Notes: generated from the sequence alone by a model not told the origin. DNA of 42,075 bases from Pseudomonas putida (GCF_028682175.1 NZ_JANHKS010000047.1:1-42075), one strand, 5' to 3'; shown: positions 23,250 through 32,208, numbered from the stretch's first letter. Program-made: numbers and translations.

Positions 23250-24104
23250 TTACTTGATCAACCCGACTCGCGAGAAGTTGGGCAGGTGGCTCAGCTTCGG
23301 CTCCGGCCAGCTCATCCACACGGCAAAGGCCTTGCCGACGATGTTCTTGTCGGGAACCATGCCCAGCTCTTCCTTGGGAATGTTGGGGTCATCCCAGTAG
23401 CGGCTGTCATTGGAATTGTCGCGGTTGTCGCCCATCATGAAGTAATGGCCGGCCGGGACTTTCCACTCGTGGTCAGGCGGCGCGCGGTAGCGGCTCATCT
23501 CCTGACGAATCTGGTGCTCGACCTCGCCCAGTTTCTCGTTGTACAGCTCGGCGCTGCCCAGGGTCCCGGGCTCCGAACCGATCAGCTGCTTGGCGACCAA
23601 CTGGCCGTTGACGAACAGCTGCTTGTCGTTGGTATAGCGCACGCTATCGCCCGGCAGGCCGACAACGCGCTTGATGTAGTTGACGTTCGGATCGCTTGGG
23701 TAGCGGAACACCATCACATCCCCGCGCTGCGGATCACCTACCGGGATGACTTTCATGTCGATCACCGGCAGACGGATACCGTAGGAGAACTTGTTGACCA
23801 GGATGAAATCGCCCACATCCAGCGTCGGCTTCATCGATCCCGAAGGAATCTGGAACGGCTCGACCAGGAACGAACGCAACACCAGCACGATGAACAGGAC
23901 CGGGAAGAACGACTTGCCGTATTCAACCAGCAGCGGTTCCTTGTTCAGTTGCTCGACGACGGCGACATCCGGCTGGCTCACGCTGCCCTGATAATTCGCA
24001 ATGGCCGAACGCCGACGCGGCGCCAACACGATCAGATCGATCAGCGCCAGCAAACCGCAGACAAAAACGGCAATGACCAACAACAGCGGGAAATTTAGTG
24101 ACAT
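23250..24104 (-). CDS. lepB: Signal peptidase I
   Basis: A 284-residue inner-membrane leader peptidase that removes signal peptides from exported proteins. Two N-terminal membrane helices (~4-27 and ~63-80) precede the catalytic domain, with nucleophile Ser90 (PSGSMKPTL) and general base Lys145 (NYIKRVVGLPGD). Box E is 'GHYFMMGDNRDNSNDSRYW'. Position numbers match E. coli. It starts 9 bp after lepA in the usual lepA-lepB operon. Confidence 0.97.
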   Translation of the reverse strand: MSLNFPLLLVIAVFVCGLLALIDLIVLAPRRRSAIANYQGSVSQPDVAVVEQLNKEPLLVEYGKSFFPVLFIVLVLRSFLVEPFQIPSGSMKPTLDVGDFILVNKFSYGIRLPVIDMKVIPVGDPQRGDVMVFRYPSDPNVNYIKRVVGLPGDSVRYTNDKQLFVNGQLVAKQLIGSEPGTLGSAELYNEKLGEVEHQIRQEMSRYRAPPDHEWKVPAGHYFMMGDNRDNSNDSRYWDDPNIPKEELGMVPDKNIVGKAFAVWMSWPEPKLSHLPNFSRVGLIK

Positions 24105-24113
24105 AGGGCCTGA

Positions 24114-25910
24114 TTATTCCAACCTGAGCACTGCAAGGAAGGCTTCCTGTGGAATTTCCACGTTGCCGACCTGCTTCATGCGTTTCTTACCGGCCTTCTG
24201 CTTTTCAAGCAGCTTGCGCTTACGGCTCACGTCGCCACCGTAGCACTTAGCCAGTACGTTCTTTCTGAGTGCCTTGACGGTTGTACGCGCGATAACCTGG
24301 CCGCCGATGGCTGCCTGGATTGCCACGTCGAACATCTGACGAGGAATCAGTTCTTTCATCTTCTCGGTCAACGCACGGCCTTTGTAGGCAGCGTTGTCGC
24401 GGTGCACGATCAGCGCCAGCGCATCGACCTTGTCGCCGTTGATTAGGACATCGAGCTTGACCAGGTTCGCCGACTGATAACGATCGAAATGATAGTCCAG
24501 CGACGCATAACCGCGACTGGTCGACTTCAGACGGTCGAAGAAGTCCAGGACCACTTCGTTCATCGGCAAGTCGTAGGTCACCTGGACCTGGGTGCCGAGG
24601 AACAGCATGTCGTGCTGGATACCGCGCTTCTCGATGCACAGCGTAATGACGTTGCCCAGGTGCTCTTGAGGCACAAGGATGTTCGCCCGCACGATCGGCT
24701 CGCGCATGTCTTCGATGCTGGAGAGATCCGGCAGCTTCGACGGGTTGTCGACGTAAATGGTTTCACCGGTCTTGAGCAACAGCTCGAAGATTACGGTTGG
24801 CGCCGTGGTGATCAGGTCCAGGTCGTACTCGCGCTCGAGGCGCTCCTGGATGATTTCCATGTGCAGCATGCCCAGGAAGCCGCAACGGAAGCCGAAGCCC
24901 AGCGCGTCGGAGCTTTCCGGCAGGTATTGCAGCGACGAGTCATTGAGCGTCAGCTTCGACAGCGCATCGCGGAAGTCTTCGAAATCGTCGGAGCTGACCG
25001 GGAACAGGCCGGCGTAGACCTGAGGCTGGATGCGTTTGAAGCCTGGCAGCACTTCGACGTCCGGGGTGGAACTCAGGGTCAGGGTGTCACCCACCGGCGC
25101 ACCGTGGATGTCCTTGATGCCGGCGATGATGAAGCCTACTTCGCCCGCTTTCAGGTCCACTGTTGCCGTGTGCTTGGGGTTGAACACACCGACGCTGTCC
25201 ACCAGGTGGATCTTGCCGGTGGACTTGACCAGGATCTTGTCGCCCTTCTTGACGCGGCCGTGACGCACGCGCACCAGGGAGACGACGCCCAGGTAGTTGT
25301 CGAACCAGGAGTCGATGATCAGCGCTTGCAACGGCGCTTCGATGTCGCCGGTCGGCGCCGGGATGGTCTGGACCAGACGCTCCAGCACTTCGTCAACGCC
25401 CATGCCGCTCTTGGCGCTGCACGCCACGGCGTCGGTGGCATCGATACCGATGACCTTCTCGATCTCGTCCTTGACGCGATCCGGATCGGCCTGGGGCAAG
25501 TCCATCTTGTTCAGGACCGGCATGACTTCCAGGCCCTGTTCGATGGCGGTGTAGCAGTTGGCGACGGACTGCGCTTCCACGCCCTGACCGGCATCGACCA
25601 CCAGCAGCGCGCCCTCGCAGGCGGCCAGCGAGCGGCTGACTTCATAGGTGAAGTCCACGTGGCCCGGGGTGTCGATGAAGTTCAGCTGGTAGGTCTTGCC
25701 GTCCCGCGCCTTGTAATAGAGGGTAACGCTGTGGGCCTTGATCGTGATCCCGCGCTCACGCTCCAGGTCCATGGAATCAAGCACCTGAGCTTCCATTTCG
25801 CGCTCGGACAGGCCGCCGCACATCTGGATGAAACGGTCAGCCAGCGTCGACTTGCCATGGTCAATGTGGGCGATGATGGAGAAATTGCGGATATGACTCA
25901 AATCACTCAC
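24114..25910 (-). CDS. lepA: Elongation factor 4 (LepA)
   Basis: A 598-residue translational GTPase that acts on the ribosome in initiation, elongation and 30S assembly. It has G1 'AHIDHGKSTL', 'DTPGHVDFTYEV' (G3) and 'NKMDLP' (G4), EF-G-like domains II, III and V, and the LepA-specific C-terminal domain ('YGGDVSRKRKLLEKQKAGKKRMKQVG'). It starts with GTG 25910, giving the conserved 'SDLSHIRNFSIIAHIDHG'. A terminator for mucD lies upstream, so lepA-lepB is a separate transcription unit. Confidence 0.97.
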   Translation of the reverse strand: MSDLSHIRNFSIIAHIDHGKSTLADRFIQMCGGLSEREMEAQVLDSMDLERERGITIKAHSVTLYYKARDGKTYQLNFIDTPGHVDFTYEVSRSLAACEGALLVVDAGQGVEAQSVANCYTAIEQGLEVMPVLNKMDLPQADPDRVKDEIEKVIGIDATDAVACSAKSGMGVDEVLERLVQTIPAPTGDIEAPLQALIIDSWFDNYLGVVSLVRVRHGRVKKGDKILVKSTGKIHLVDSVGVFNPKHTATVDLKAGEVGFIIAGIKDIHGAPVGDTLTLSSTPDVEVLPGFKRIQPQVYAGLFPVSSDDFEDFRDALSKLTLNDSSLQYLPESSDALGFGFRCGFLGMLHMEIIQERLEREYDLDLITTAPTVIFELLLKTGETIYVDNPSKLPDLSSIEDMREPIVRANILVPQEHLGNVITLCIEKRGIQHDMLFLGTQVQVTYDLPMNEVVLDFFDRLKSTSRGYASLDYHFDRYQSANLVKLDVLINGDKVDALALIVHRDNAAYKGRALTEKMKELIPRQMFDVAIQAAIGGQVIARTTVKALRKNVLAKCYGGDVSRKRKLLEKQKAGKKRMKQVGNVEIPQEAFLAVLRLE

Positions 25911-26036
25911 GGATCAACACTCGAAAAATATTGCAGGCAGACTGCCCGCCGAAAATAGCCGGGAATTGTACCTGAAGGAACGCTCGGGCGTCACTGCGCA
26001 CGTGCAGCGGCAAATCCGGGCGCCCTTCTGGCACAA

Positions 26037-26063
26037 AAAAGGAGCGATCCTGCCGCTCCTTTT
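26037..26063 (-). terminator. Intrinsic terminator after mucD
   Basis: AAAAGGAGCG and CGCTCCTTTT form a 10-bp stem with a 7-nt loop, followed on the leftward strand by a T-run. It closes the algU-mucABD unit before lepA. Confidence 0.85.
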
Positions 26064-26076
26064 CCGTCATGGCTGA

Positions 26077-27513
26077 TTATTCGGCCAGTTTGAAGGTGAT
26101 GAAGGTGGCGCGCCCCTGGCGAAGCACTCGCATCGACACCGAACGGTTCTTCGGCAGGCCCTTGGCCACTTCAGTGAACTGCTTGGCGGTGGTGATCGCC
26201 TGGTTGTTCAGGTGAGTGATCACATCGCCCGTCTGCAGGCCGATCATCGAGGCAGGACCGTCCTGCACGTCCTTGATGACCACGCCGCCCTTGAGGTCCA
26301 GCGACTTCATCTGCTCGGCGGTCAGGTCGGTGACCGAAACACCCAGACGGTTGCTGCTGCGCTCGACACCCGCATCGGCGGCGCCCATTTCCTCGCCTTC
26401 GGCAGGCAATGCGCCGACGGTGACCGTCACTTTCTGGCGCTTGCCGTCGCGGATCACGTCCAGTTCGGCCTTGCTGCCGTCCTTCAGGTTGCCGATCAGG
26501 TGCGGCAGGTCTGCCGACATGACGATTGGCGTGCCGTTGGCGCTGAGAATCACGTCGCCGACCTGCAGGCCACCCTTGGCCGCCGGACCGTCTTCCAGAA
26601 CCTGGGCGACGAGCGCACCGGCCGGTTTATCGAGACCGAACGACTCGGCCAGGTCCTTGTTCACTTCCTGGATCACGACACCCAGCCAGCCGCGGTTGAC
26701 CTTGCCGTTGGCCTTGAGCTGGTTGGCCACGTCCATCGCCACATCGATCGGGATGGCGAACGACAGACCCATGAAGCCGCCGGAACGGGTGAAGATCTGC
26801 GAGTTGATACCCACCACTTCGCCCGCCATGTTGAACAGCGGACCACCGGAGTTGCCCGGGTTGATCGCGACGTCAGTCTGGATGAACGGCACATAGGTGT
26901 CGTTCGGCAGGCTGCGGCCCTTGGCGCTGACGATACCTTTGGTCACCGAGTGATCGAAGCCGAACGGCGAGCCGATGGCCAGCACCCACTCACCCACCTT
27001 GAGCTTGTCGGAGTTGCCCAGCTTGACGGTGGGCAGGTCCTTGCCGTCGATCTTCAGGACCGCAACGTCGGTGCGCGGGTCGGTGCCGATCAGCTTGGCT
27101 TTCATTTCGCTGCGGTCGGACAGGCGGACGAGGATCTCGTCGGCGCCGTCGATCACGTGGTTGTTGGTCAGGATGAAACCGTCGGCCGAGATGATGAAAC
27201 CCGAGCCCAGGGACTGCGCTTCACGCTGGCGATCGCCCTTTCCAGACCCTGGCGGACGCGATCCTGGCGGCATGCTGCGCTCGAGAAACTCGCGCAGCAT
27301 CGGCGGCAGGCCTTCCAGATCGGGCACCTGGCCCTGGGCCACCGAACGTTCCGGCATTTTCTGCCGCGTACTGATGTTCACGACGGCAGGCGACGCCTGC
27401 TCCACGAGGGTGGTGAAGTCAGGCAGGGCTTCTGCCTGGGCAGTGAGGACCTGCCCGAGCATGAGCACGGCGGCCATCCAGGACAGGTAGGTTTTCAAGC
27501 GTGGTATCGACAT
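26077..27513 (-). CDS. mucD: Periplasmic serine protease MucD (DegP/HtrA family)
   Basis: A 478-residue periplasmic protease-chaperone that removes misfolded envelope proteins and dampens AlgU activation. The signal peptide ends near residue 28 (VLTAQA-EALP). The trypsin-like domain carries the triad in 'TNNHVIDGAD' (His), 'GTDPRTDVAVLKID' (Asp) and 'NPGNSGGPLFN' (Ser), followed by two PDZ domains (~280-370 and ~385-475). The ATG at 27513 follows a GGGAG ribosome site and is the first codon of the signal peptide. It is fourth in the algU cluster but separated from mucB by 311 bp, where mucC lies in P. aeruginosa. A T-run terminator follows. Confidence 0.95.
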   Translation of the reverse strand: MSIPRLKTYLSWMAAVLMLGQVLTAQAEALPDFTTLVEQASPAVVNISTRQKMPERSVAQGQVPDLEGLPPMLREFLERSMPPGSRPPGSGKGDRQREAQSLGSGFIISADGFILTNNHVIDGADEILVRLSDRSEMKAKLIGTDPRTDVAVLKIDGKDLPTVKLGNSDKLKVGEWVLAIGSPFGFDHSVTKGIVSAKGRSLPNDTYVPFIQTDVAINPGNSGGPLFNMAGEVVGINSQIFTRSGGFMGLSFAIPIDVAMDVANQLKANGKVNRGWLGVVIQEVNKDLAESFGLDKPAGALVAQVLEDGPAAKGGLQVGDVILSANGTPIVMSADLPHLIGNLKDGSKAELDVIRDGKRQKVTVTVGALPAEGEEMGAADAGVERSSNRLGVSVTDLTAEQMKSLDLKGGVVIKDVQDGPASMIGLQTGDVITHLNNQAITTAKQFTEVAKGLPKNRSVSMRVLRQGRATFITFKLAE

Positions 27514-27824
27514 ACGGCTCCCGTTCACAACGAGCATGGATAAGCGGTACGAACCGACAGGTTCGAGGAGCATTCACACAGTGCAGTCTTGCTCAGTGTT
27601 GGGCTCTTAACCAGTGTTTTACTCCAGGTCAGCTTTCTAAAAGCTGAAACGACAAAGGCCAGAGCTGCGAAGCTGTGACCTATAGAAAAAAAAGAGTGTG
27701 ATTGCAACCTGCAAAGCTGACCAAACATTTCAGCATCTCGTGCAGAGCCCGCGATTGCTAGGCTAGAGGCCCGGAACGCCCAATATGAAACCTTTTTCAT
27801 AGTGAGCGTACCGGTTCAGGCAGA
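27514..27824 (-). other. 311-bp mucB-mucD gap where mucC would be
   Basis: No MucC/RseC-like frame is recognisable. An open frame at 27525-27800 starts ATG-AAA-AAG but has no hydrophobic pair or family motif. Visible features are a small hairpin just after mucB (TATGAAA...TTTCATA, 27784-27801), an 8-nt A-run (T-run on the transcript) near 27686-27693, and a 6-bp stem CGAACC-GACA-GGTTCG (27550-27565) in the mucD leader. Confidence 0.7.
27679..27707 (-). promoter_or_regulatory. Candidate internal promoter for mucD
   Basis: Leftward TTGCAA (27707-27702), a 17-bp spacer, then TATAGG (27684-27679). Each hexamer matches the sigma-70 consensus at 4 of 6. P. aeruginosa mucD is known to have its own promoter in addition to the algU promoters, so an internal start is reasonable. 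The match alone is weak. Confidence 0.4.
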
Positions 27825-28793
27825 TTACTTCTTGGCAGCGGCCGGCGGCGCGGCGTCGCCATTACGCATAGACAGCGCGATGCGTTCAGCCGTGCCGATC
27901 GGGATCTCGCCGACCACAGTCACCATCGCATCGCCCTTGGGCGTTGTCAGGCGCCGGGAAACGGCGACGGTCGGGCCGAGCTGGGTGCGAATGTCAGTCA
28001 CGGCGGCCCCGCTCACAGGCTCGATGAACACGGAGAAGCGCGCCAGGCCATCGTCATACATGAGGCTGGTGACCAGCGCCTTGGAGTCGGGGTCCTTGCG
28101 TGCTGCAGCGCCGCTGAGCTCAAAGCCGGGCGGCAGCCAGTCGGAATGCCAGGCCACCGCAGGCTTCTGCGCCTCGGGCTTGGCCTTGGCCACTTCGACC
28201 TGCTTGCAGTCGCCACTGGGCTCAAGCGCCTGGTCAGTCGGTGCGGCGGTGTTGAACTCGGTGAACTGGAAACGCTCGAGCAACTGCCCTTTATCGCTCA
28301 ACAGCAGCGACTTGAGGGGCAACCCGGTTTCCTTGTCCAGATGCAGTTCGATGCCGAAGCGATGCTGATCGCGGGGCGTCAGCGTCACGACCACGGCAGG
28401 ACGACCGGCCACGCGGGAATCCCCGGCGACCTTGATGTCATACCAGGACGACAGCTTGGCAGCGTCGAAGCCATGGCCCGGCGAATCCGGGATGTTCGAG
28501 ACCCCCGCAACCAGAGTACCGCTGACGCATTGAGTCATGCCGTCAACGCGCAGCACTTCCTGGGCGGAGCCATCGAGCTGTAGGAGATGTTCACGAACCT
28601 TGCCATCGGCAACGCGATGCCAGATTCGGTGAGTTGAAAAGCTCCCATTTCGCTCGTAGACGAACGTGCCCTGGAAGCTTTGCTGTTGCTCTGCCTGCGC
28701 AAGACGCTTGAGCTGGTCTTGCGCGTCATCGGCATGAGCTGGAAGGACCAGCCATCCACCAAGCAGAAGCGGCAATAGACGGATGGCGCGCAT
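27825..28793 (-). CDS. mucB: Periplasmic AlgU regulator MucB (RseB family)
   Basis: A 322-residue periplasmic protein that binds the periplasmic part of MucA and shields it from AlgW cleavage; lipid or envelope signals release it. The signal peptide ends at ~21 (LPAHA-DDA). The N-terminal LolA-like domain (~25-200) contains 'SFQGTFVYERNGSFSTHRI' and 'HLLQLDGSAQEVLR'. The C-terminal domain (~215-310) contains 'WLPPGFEL' and 'MYDDGLARFSVFIEP'. Length matches the family (~318). It starts 8 bp after mucA. Confidence 0.95.
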   Translation of the reverse strand: MRAIRLLPLLLGGWLVLPAHADDAQDQLKRLAQAEQQQSFQGTFVYERNGSFSTHRIWHRVADGKVREHLLQLDGSAQEVLRVDGMTQCVSGTLVAGVSNIPDSPGHGFDAAKLSSWYDIKVAGDSRVAGRPAVVVTLTPRDQHRFGIELHLDKETGLPLKSLLLSDKGQLLERFQFTEFNTAAPTDQALEPSGDCKQVEVAKAKPEAQKPAVAWHSDWLPPGFELSGAAARKDPDSKALVTSLMYDDGLARFSVFIEPVSGAAVTDIRTQLGPTVAVSRRLTTPKGDAMVTVVGEIPIGTAERIALSMRNGDAAPPAAAKK

Positions 28794-28801
28794 GATCCTC
28801 C

Positions 28802-29395
28802 TTAACGGTTTTCCAGACTGGCAGCACGTGCGTACGGCAGAGCGCTTTCAGTGCCTTTCAACGCAGCTTGTTGGGCGTGTTGACGCAGATAGCCTGGCAG
28901 ACGCTGGTCATGCCAGCCGGCCTGGTTCTGCAATACGCCACTGGCCATCGGGCCTGGGGTCTGGTCGTTGCTCTCGGTGTAGCCAGCCAGCACTGCCGGG
29001 CCTTTTACCTGAGGCATGGCGATGTTGGCAGGCTGTGCCGATTGCTGTGCCAGTTGGGCACCGGCGATTTCATCCTGGTTGTACAGGCGCACACCGGCCA
29101 GAACGGCGACGGTGACCGACGCAGCTACAGCCAGGCGACCCAGCGTACGCCAAGGACCACGACCGGCCTTGAGTGGGCTGACTTCGTCGGCGATGGCGGC
29201 GGATACAGCGGCCGAAATATCCAGATGAGGCATCAGCAGTTCTTTGTGCATCGCTGCACGAGCAATCTGATAACGCGACCATGTGGCACGTGTATCCGCA
29301 TCGTCGATTGCATTGAGCACTCGACGTAATTCCAATTCGTCCGCTTCGTTATCCATTACCGCGGACAGCGATTCCTGCAGGGCTTCACGACTCAT
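28802..29395 (-). CDS. mucA: Anti-sigma factor MucA
   Basis: A 197-residue inner-membrane anti-sigma factor that holds AlgU. The cytoplasmic AlgU-binding domain (~1-80) starts 'SREALQESLSAVMDNEADELELRRVL'-like; one membrane helix lies at ~86-103; the periplasmic tail bears 'GPAVLAGYTES'. Ala137-Gly138 corresponds to the Ala136-Gly137 bond cut by AlgW in P. aeruginosa. The frame is intact, with no mucoidy-type truncation. The ATG at 29395 has AGGA 6 nt upstream. It follows algU by 33 bp. Confidence 0.95.
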   Translation of the reverse strand: MSREALQESLSAVMDNEADELELRRVLNAIDDADTRATWSRYQIARAAMHKELLMPHLDISAAVSAAIADEVSPLKAGRGPWRTLGRLAVAASVTVAVLAGVRLYNQDEIAGAQLAQQSAQPANIAMPQVKGPAVLAGYTESNDQTPGPMASGVLQNQAGWHDQRLPGYLRQHAQQAALKGTESALPYARAASLENR

Positions 29396-29428
29396 GGCGG
29401 TTCCTCTCATATGGCTATCGCCGCTGTC

Positions 29429-30010
29429 TCAGGTTTCCTGCAACAAAGGTTGCAGGGCTTTATCAATGGCTTCCCGAGCGCGGAAGATGCGAGAGCGCAC
29501 GGTACCAACCGGGCATTGCATAACGCTCGCAATGTCCTCGTAACTCAGACCGTCAAACTCACGCAAAGTTAGAGCAGTACGTAAATCTTCTGGCAGTAGC
29601 TGGATGGTCCGATGGACGGTGCCCTCGATCTCATCCCTCAACAATGCCCGTTCCGGCGACTCGATGTCCTTGAGGCCGTGATCGCCATCGTAGAACTCCG
29701 CGTCTTCAGATCTCACATCGCTGTCCGGCGGCCGCCGACCTCGCGACACCAGATAGTTTTTCGCCGTGTTGATGGCGATACGGTACAGCCACGTATAGAA
29801 CGCACTGTCGCCGCGAAAGTTTCCAAGCGCGCGGTAGGCCTTGATAAAGGCCTCTTGCGCAACATCCTGGGCTTCGTGGGTGTCGTGGACGAATCTCACG
29901 ATCAACCCAAGAATCTTGTGCTGATATTTCACCACTAGCAGATCAAAGGCTCGCTTGTCGCCGCGCTGTACGCGTTCGACCAGTTGCTGATCCTCTTCCT
30001 GGGTTAGCAT
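29429..30010 (-). CDS. algU: Sigma factor AlgU (sigma-22, RpoE family)
   Basis: A 193-residue ECF sigma factor for envelope stress and alginate genes. Region 2 (~10-93) has 'DLLVVKYQHKILGLIVRFVHD' and 'DVAQEAFIKAYRALGNFRG'. Region 4 (~130-185) has 'LPEDLRTALTLREFDGLSYEDIA' and 'PVGTVRSRIFRAREAI'. The ATG at 30010 follows AGGAG; a GTG two codons upstream is less likely. It leads algU-mucA-mucB-mucD and has an AlgU-type promoter in its own leader, consistent with autoregulation. Confidence 0.97.
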   Translation of the reverse strand: MLTQEEDQQLVERVQRGDKRAFDLLVVKYQHKILGLIVRFVHDTHEAQDVAQEAFIKAYRALGNFRGDSAFYTWLYRIAINTAKNYLVSRGRRPPDSDVRSEDAEFYDGDHGLKDIESPERALLRDEIEGTVHRTIQLLPEDLRTALTLREFDGLSYEDIASVMQCPVGTVRSRIFRAREAIDKALQPLLQET

Positions 30011-30591
30011 GAACACTCCTCATAGAGCTCAAAGGAGTGTTGCAGAGGCTGGCTCACAGGCTTGCAAACATAGACTCGGGCTTTACGCAAAAGTTCTCCC
30101 CCCTTCAAGCAAGTTTCCGGCGAGCGTCGGTAGCCCGCACGAAAAACGCAGCTCGAACCAGGTCGGCTGCGTGAATAATCTTGTCGTCGAAAGCGCTTGC
30201 GCAGGTGATCAAGCCACCCTTGCAGAACGCCGACGCTGTCCCTTTATCGGCAACCCTCTATTGAACGTAGGGCTTTATGAAAAGTTCCCACTATTTGTTC
30301 TAGAGCGTGAGACGCACACCGCCGTGTCAGACGGATCCAATCCGATCATGAGTGCCTGATCGAAATAGCCCGCCGGACGGTATGCACAATACCGCGCAGT
30401 AGCGCACAATCCGCCCCCGCTGCGATTCACAATTGCCATAAAATCCTGGCCATTGTGCCGCCACTACACCTTACATACTAGGCTCCGTTGGAAATGTTTT
30501 GATGCGAAGGTGATGCGGTTTTCACTGCACAATCACCGAGCGTCGGGACATTTCGTACGCAGCCACAGGCCATATAGAAGCCGAGAGAACA
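30011..30591. other. 581-bp divergent control region between algU and nadB
   Basis: No gene is supported here. Toward algU there is an AlgU-type promoter (30069-30096). A weaker candidate is GAACTT (30287-30282) with TCAAT 17 bp on (30264-30260). P. aeruginosa algU also has several promoters over a long leader. Toward nadB I see no clear promoter. A rightward frame from 30009 to 30359 is antisense to the algU leader and has no protein character. Confidence 0.6.
30069..30096 (-). promoter_or_regulatory. AlgU-type (ECF sigma-22) promoter of algU
   Basis: Leftward GAACTT (30096-30091), a 16-bp spacer, then TCTATG (30074-30069). The consensus is GAACTT-N16/17-TCTGA; the -35 is exact and the -10 keeps TCT. 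It lies ~60 bp before the algU start. Confidence 0.7.
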
Positions 30592-32208
30592 ATGAGTCGA
30601 CACTTTCAACATGACGTACTGGTGATCGGCAGCGGTGCTGCCGGCCTGAGCCTGGCGCTGACCCTCCCCTCCCACCTGCGCATTGCGGTGCTAAGCAAGG
30701 GCGATCTGGCCAATGGCTCGACCTTCTGGGCCCAGGGCGGCGTAGCGGCGGTGCTGGACAACGCCGACACCGTGCAATCCCATGTTGAAGACACGCTCAA
30801 TGCCGGCGGAGGCCTGTGCAATGAAGACGCCGTGCGATTCACGGTGGAGCACAGCCGCGAAGCGATTCAGTGGCTGATCGACATGGGCGTGCCGTTCACC
30901 CGCGACGACACCTCGGCAGTGGTGGACGGCGGTTTCGAATTCCACCTGACCCGCGAAGGCGGGCACAGCCATCGGCGTATCATTCATGCTGCCGACGCCA
31001 CCGGGGCGGCGATCTTCCGCACGCTGCTGGCCCAGGCCAAGTCACGCCCGAACATCGAGCTGCTGGAGCAGCGCGTCGCGGTCGACCTGCTTACCGAACG
31101 CCGCCTGGGCCTGGACGGCCAGCGCTGCCTGGGCGCCTACGTGCTGGACCGCAGCACCGGCGAGGTCGATACCCACAGCGCCCGCTTCACGATTCTGGCG
31201 TCCGGTGGCGCAGCGAAAGTCTACCTCTACACCAGCAACCCCGACGGCGCCTGCGGCGACGGCATCGCCATGGCCTGGCGGGCGGGCTGCCGGGTCGGCA
31301 ATCTGGAATTCAACCAGTTTCACCCCACCTGCCTGTATCACCCGCAGGCCAAGAGCTTCCTGGTGACCGAGGCCCTGCGTGGTGAAGGTGCCTATCTGAA
31401 GCTGCCCAACGGCGAACGCTTCATGCAGCGCTTTGATTCCCGCGCCGAACTGGCCCCGCGAGACATCGTCGCCCGGGCCATCGACCATGAAATGAAGCGC
31501 CTGGGGGTGGACTGCGTTTACCTGGACATCAGCCACAAACCAGAAGAATTCGTCAAAAGCCACTTCCCCACTGTTTATGAACGCTGCCTGGAATTCGGCA
31601 TCGACATCACCCGCCAGCCGATTCCCGTGGTGCCTGCTGCGCACTACACCTGCGGTGGCGTGGTGGTTGACCAGCACGGCCGCACCGACGTACCGGGGCT
31701 TTATGCCATCGGCGAGACCAGCTTCACCGGGCTGCACGGCGCCAACCGCATGGCCAGCAACTCGTTGCTGGAATGCTTCGTCTACGCCCGGTCGGCCGCC
31801 GCCGACATCGTCGCGCAGCTGCCGCAAATCCCCCAGCCACAAGGGCTGCCCCAGTGGGACGCCAGCCAGGTGACCGATTCGGACGAAGACGTGATCATCG
31901 CCCACAACTGGGACGAGCTGCGGCGCTTCATGTGGGACTACGTGGGCATCGTGCGCACCAACAAGCGGCTGCAACGCGCCCAGCACCGGGTGCGCCTGCT
32001 GCTGGACGAGATCGACGAGTTCTACAGCAACTACAAGGTCAGCCGCGATTTGATCGAGCTGCGTAACCTAGCCCAGGTGGCAGAGCTGATGATCGCTTCG
32101 GCCATGGCCCGCAAGGAAAGCCGTGGGCTGCACTACACGCTGGACTATCCAGAGATGCTGCCAGAAGCGGTGGACACTATTCTGGCACCGCCCACCTTCG
32201 ACGGCTGA
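30592..32208 (+). CDS. nadB: L-aspartate oxidase
   Basis: A 538-residue FAD enzyme that oxidises L-aspartate to iminoaspartate, the first step of NAD synthesis. It has the N-terminal dinucleotide fold 'VLVIGSGAAGLSLAL' (~10-24), 'STFWAQGGVAAVL' and 'HRIIHAADATGAAI' in the FAD/substrate region, 'EFNQFHPTCLYHP', 'HYTCGGVVVDQHGRTDVPGLYAIGE', and the C-terminal helical domain. It diverges from algU, as in other pseudomonads. Its last 32 bp overlap the 3' end of the converging ygfX-like gene. Confidence 0.96.
   Translation: MSRHFQHDVLVIGSGAAGLSLALTLPSHLRIAVLSKGDLANGSTFWAQGGVAAVLDNADTVQSHVEDTLNAGGGLCNEDAVRFTVEHSREAIQWLIDMGVPFTRDDTSAVVDGGFEFHLTREGGHSHRRIIHAADATGAAIFRTLLAQAKSRPNIELLEQRVAVDLLTERRLGLDGQRCLGAYVLDRSTGEVDTHSARFTILASGGAAKVYLYTSNPDGACGDGIAMAWRAGCRVGNLEFNQFHPTCLYHPQAKSFLVTEALRGEGAYLKLPNGERFMQRFDSRAELAPRDIVARAIDHEMKRLGVDCVYLDISHKPEEFVKSHFPTVYERCLEFGIDITRQPIPVVPAAHYTCGGVVVDQHGRTDVPGLYAIGETSFTGLHGANRMASNSLLECFVYARSAAADIVAQLPQIPQPQGLPQWDASQVTDSDEDVIIAHNWDELRRFMWDYVGIVRTNKRLQRAQHRVRLLLDEIDEFYSNYKVSRDLIELRNLAQVAELMIASAMARKESRGLHYTLDYPEMLPEAVDTILAPPTFDG

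Noticed and set aside
24489..25958. 489-codon rightward frame opposite lepA
   Set aside because: It is a shadow of lepA, which has complete GTPase motifs; no family is recognisable.
26212..27543. 443-codon rightward frame opposite mucD
   Set aside because: It is a shadow of mucD with His/Val/Gln-rich antisense composition.
27525..27800. 91-codon leftward frame in the mucB-mucD gap as a possible mucC
   Set aside because: It lacks the paired membrane helices and Cys pattern of MucC/RseC, and is shorter than that family.
30009..30359. 116-codon rightward frame between algU and nadB
   Set aside because: It has no ribosome site or protein character, and lies antisense to the algU leader and its ECF promoter.
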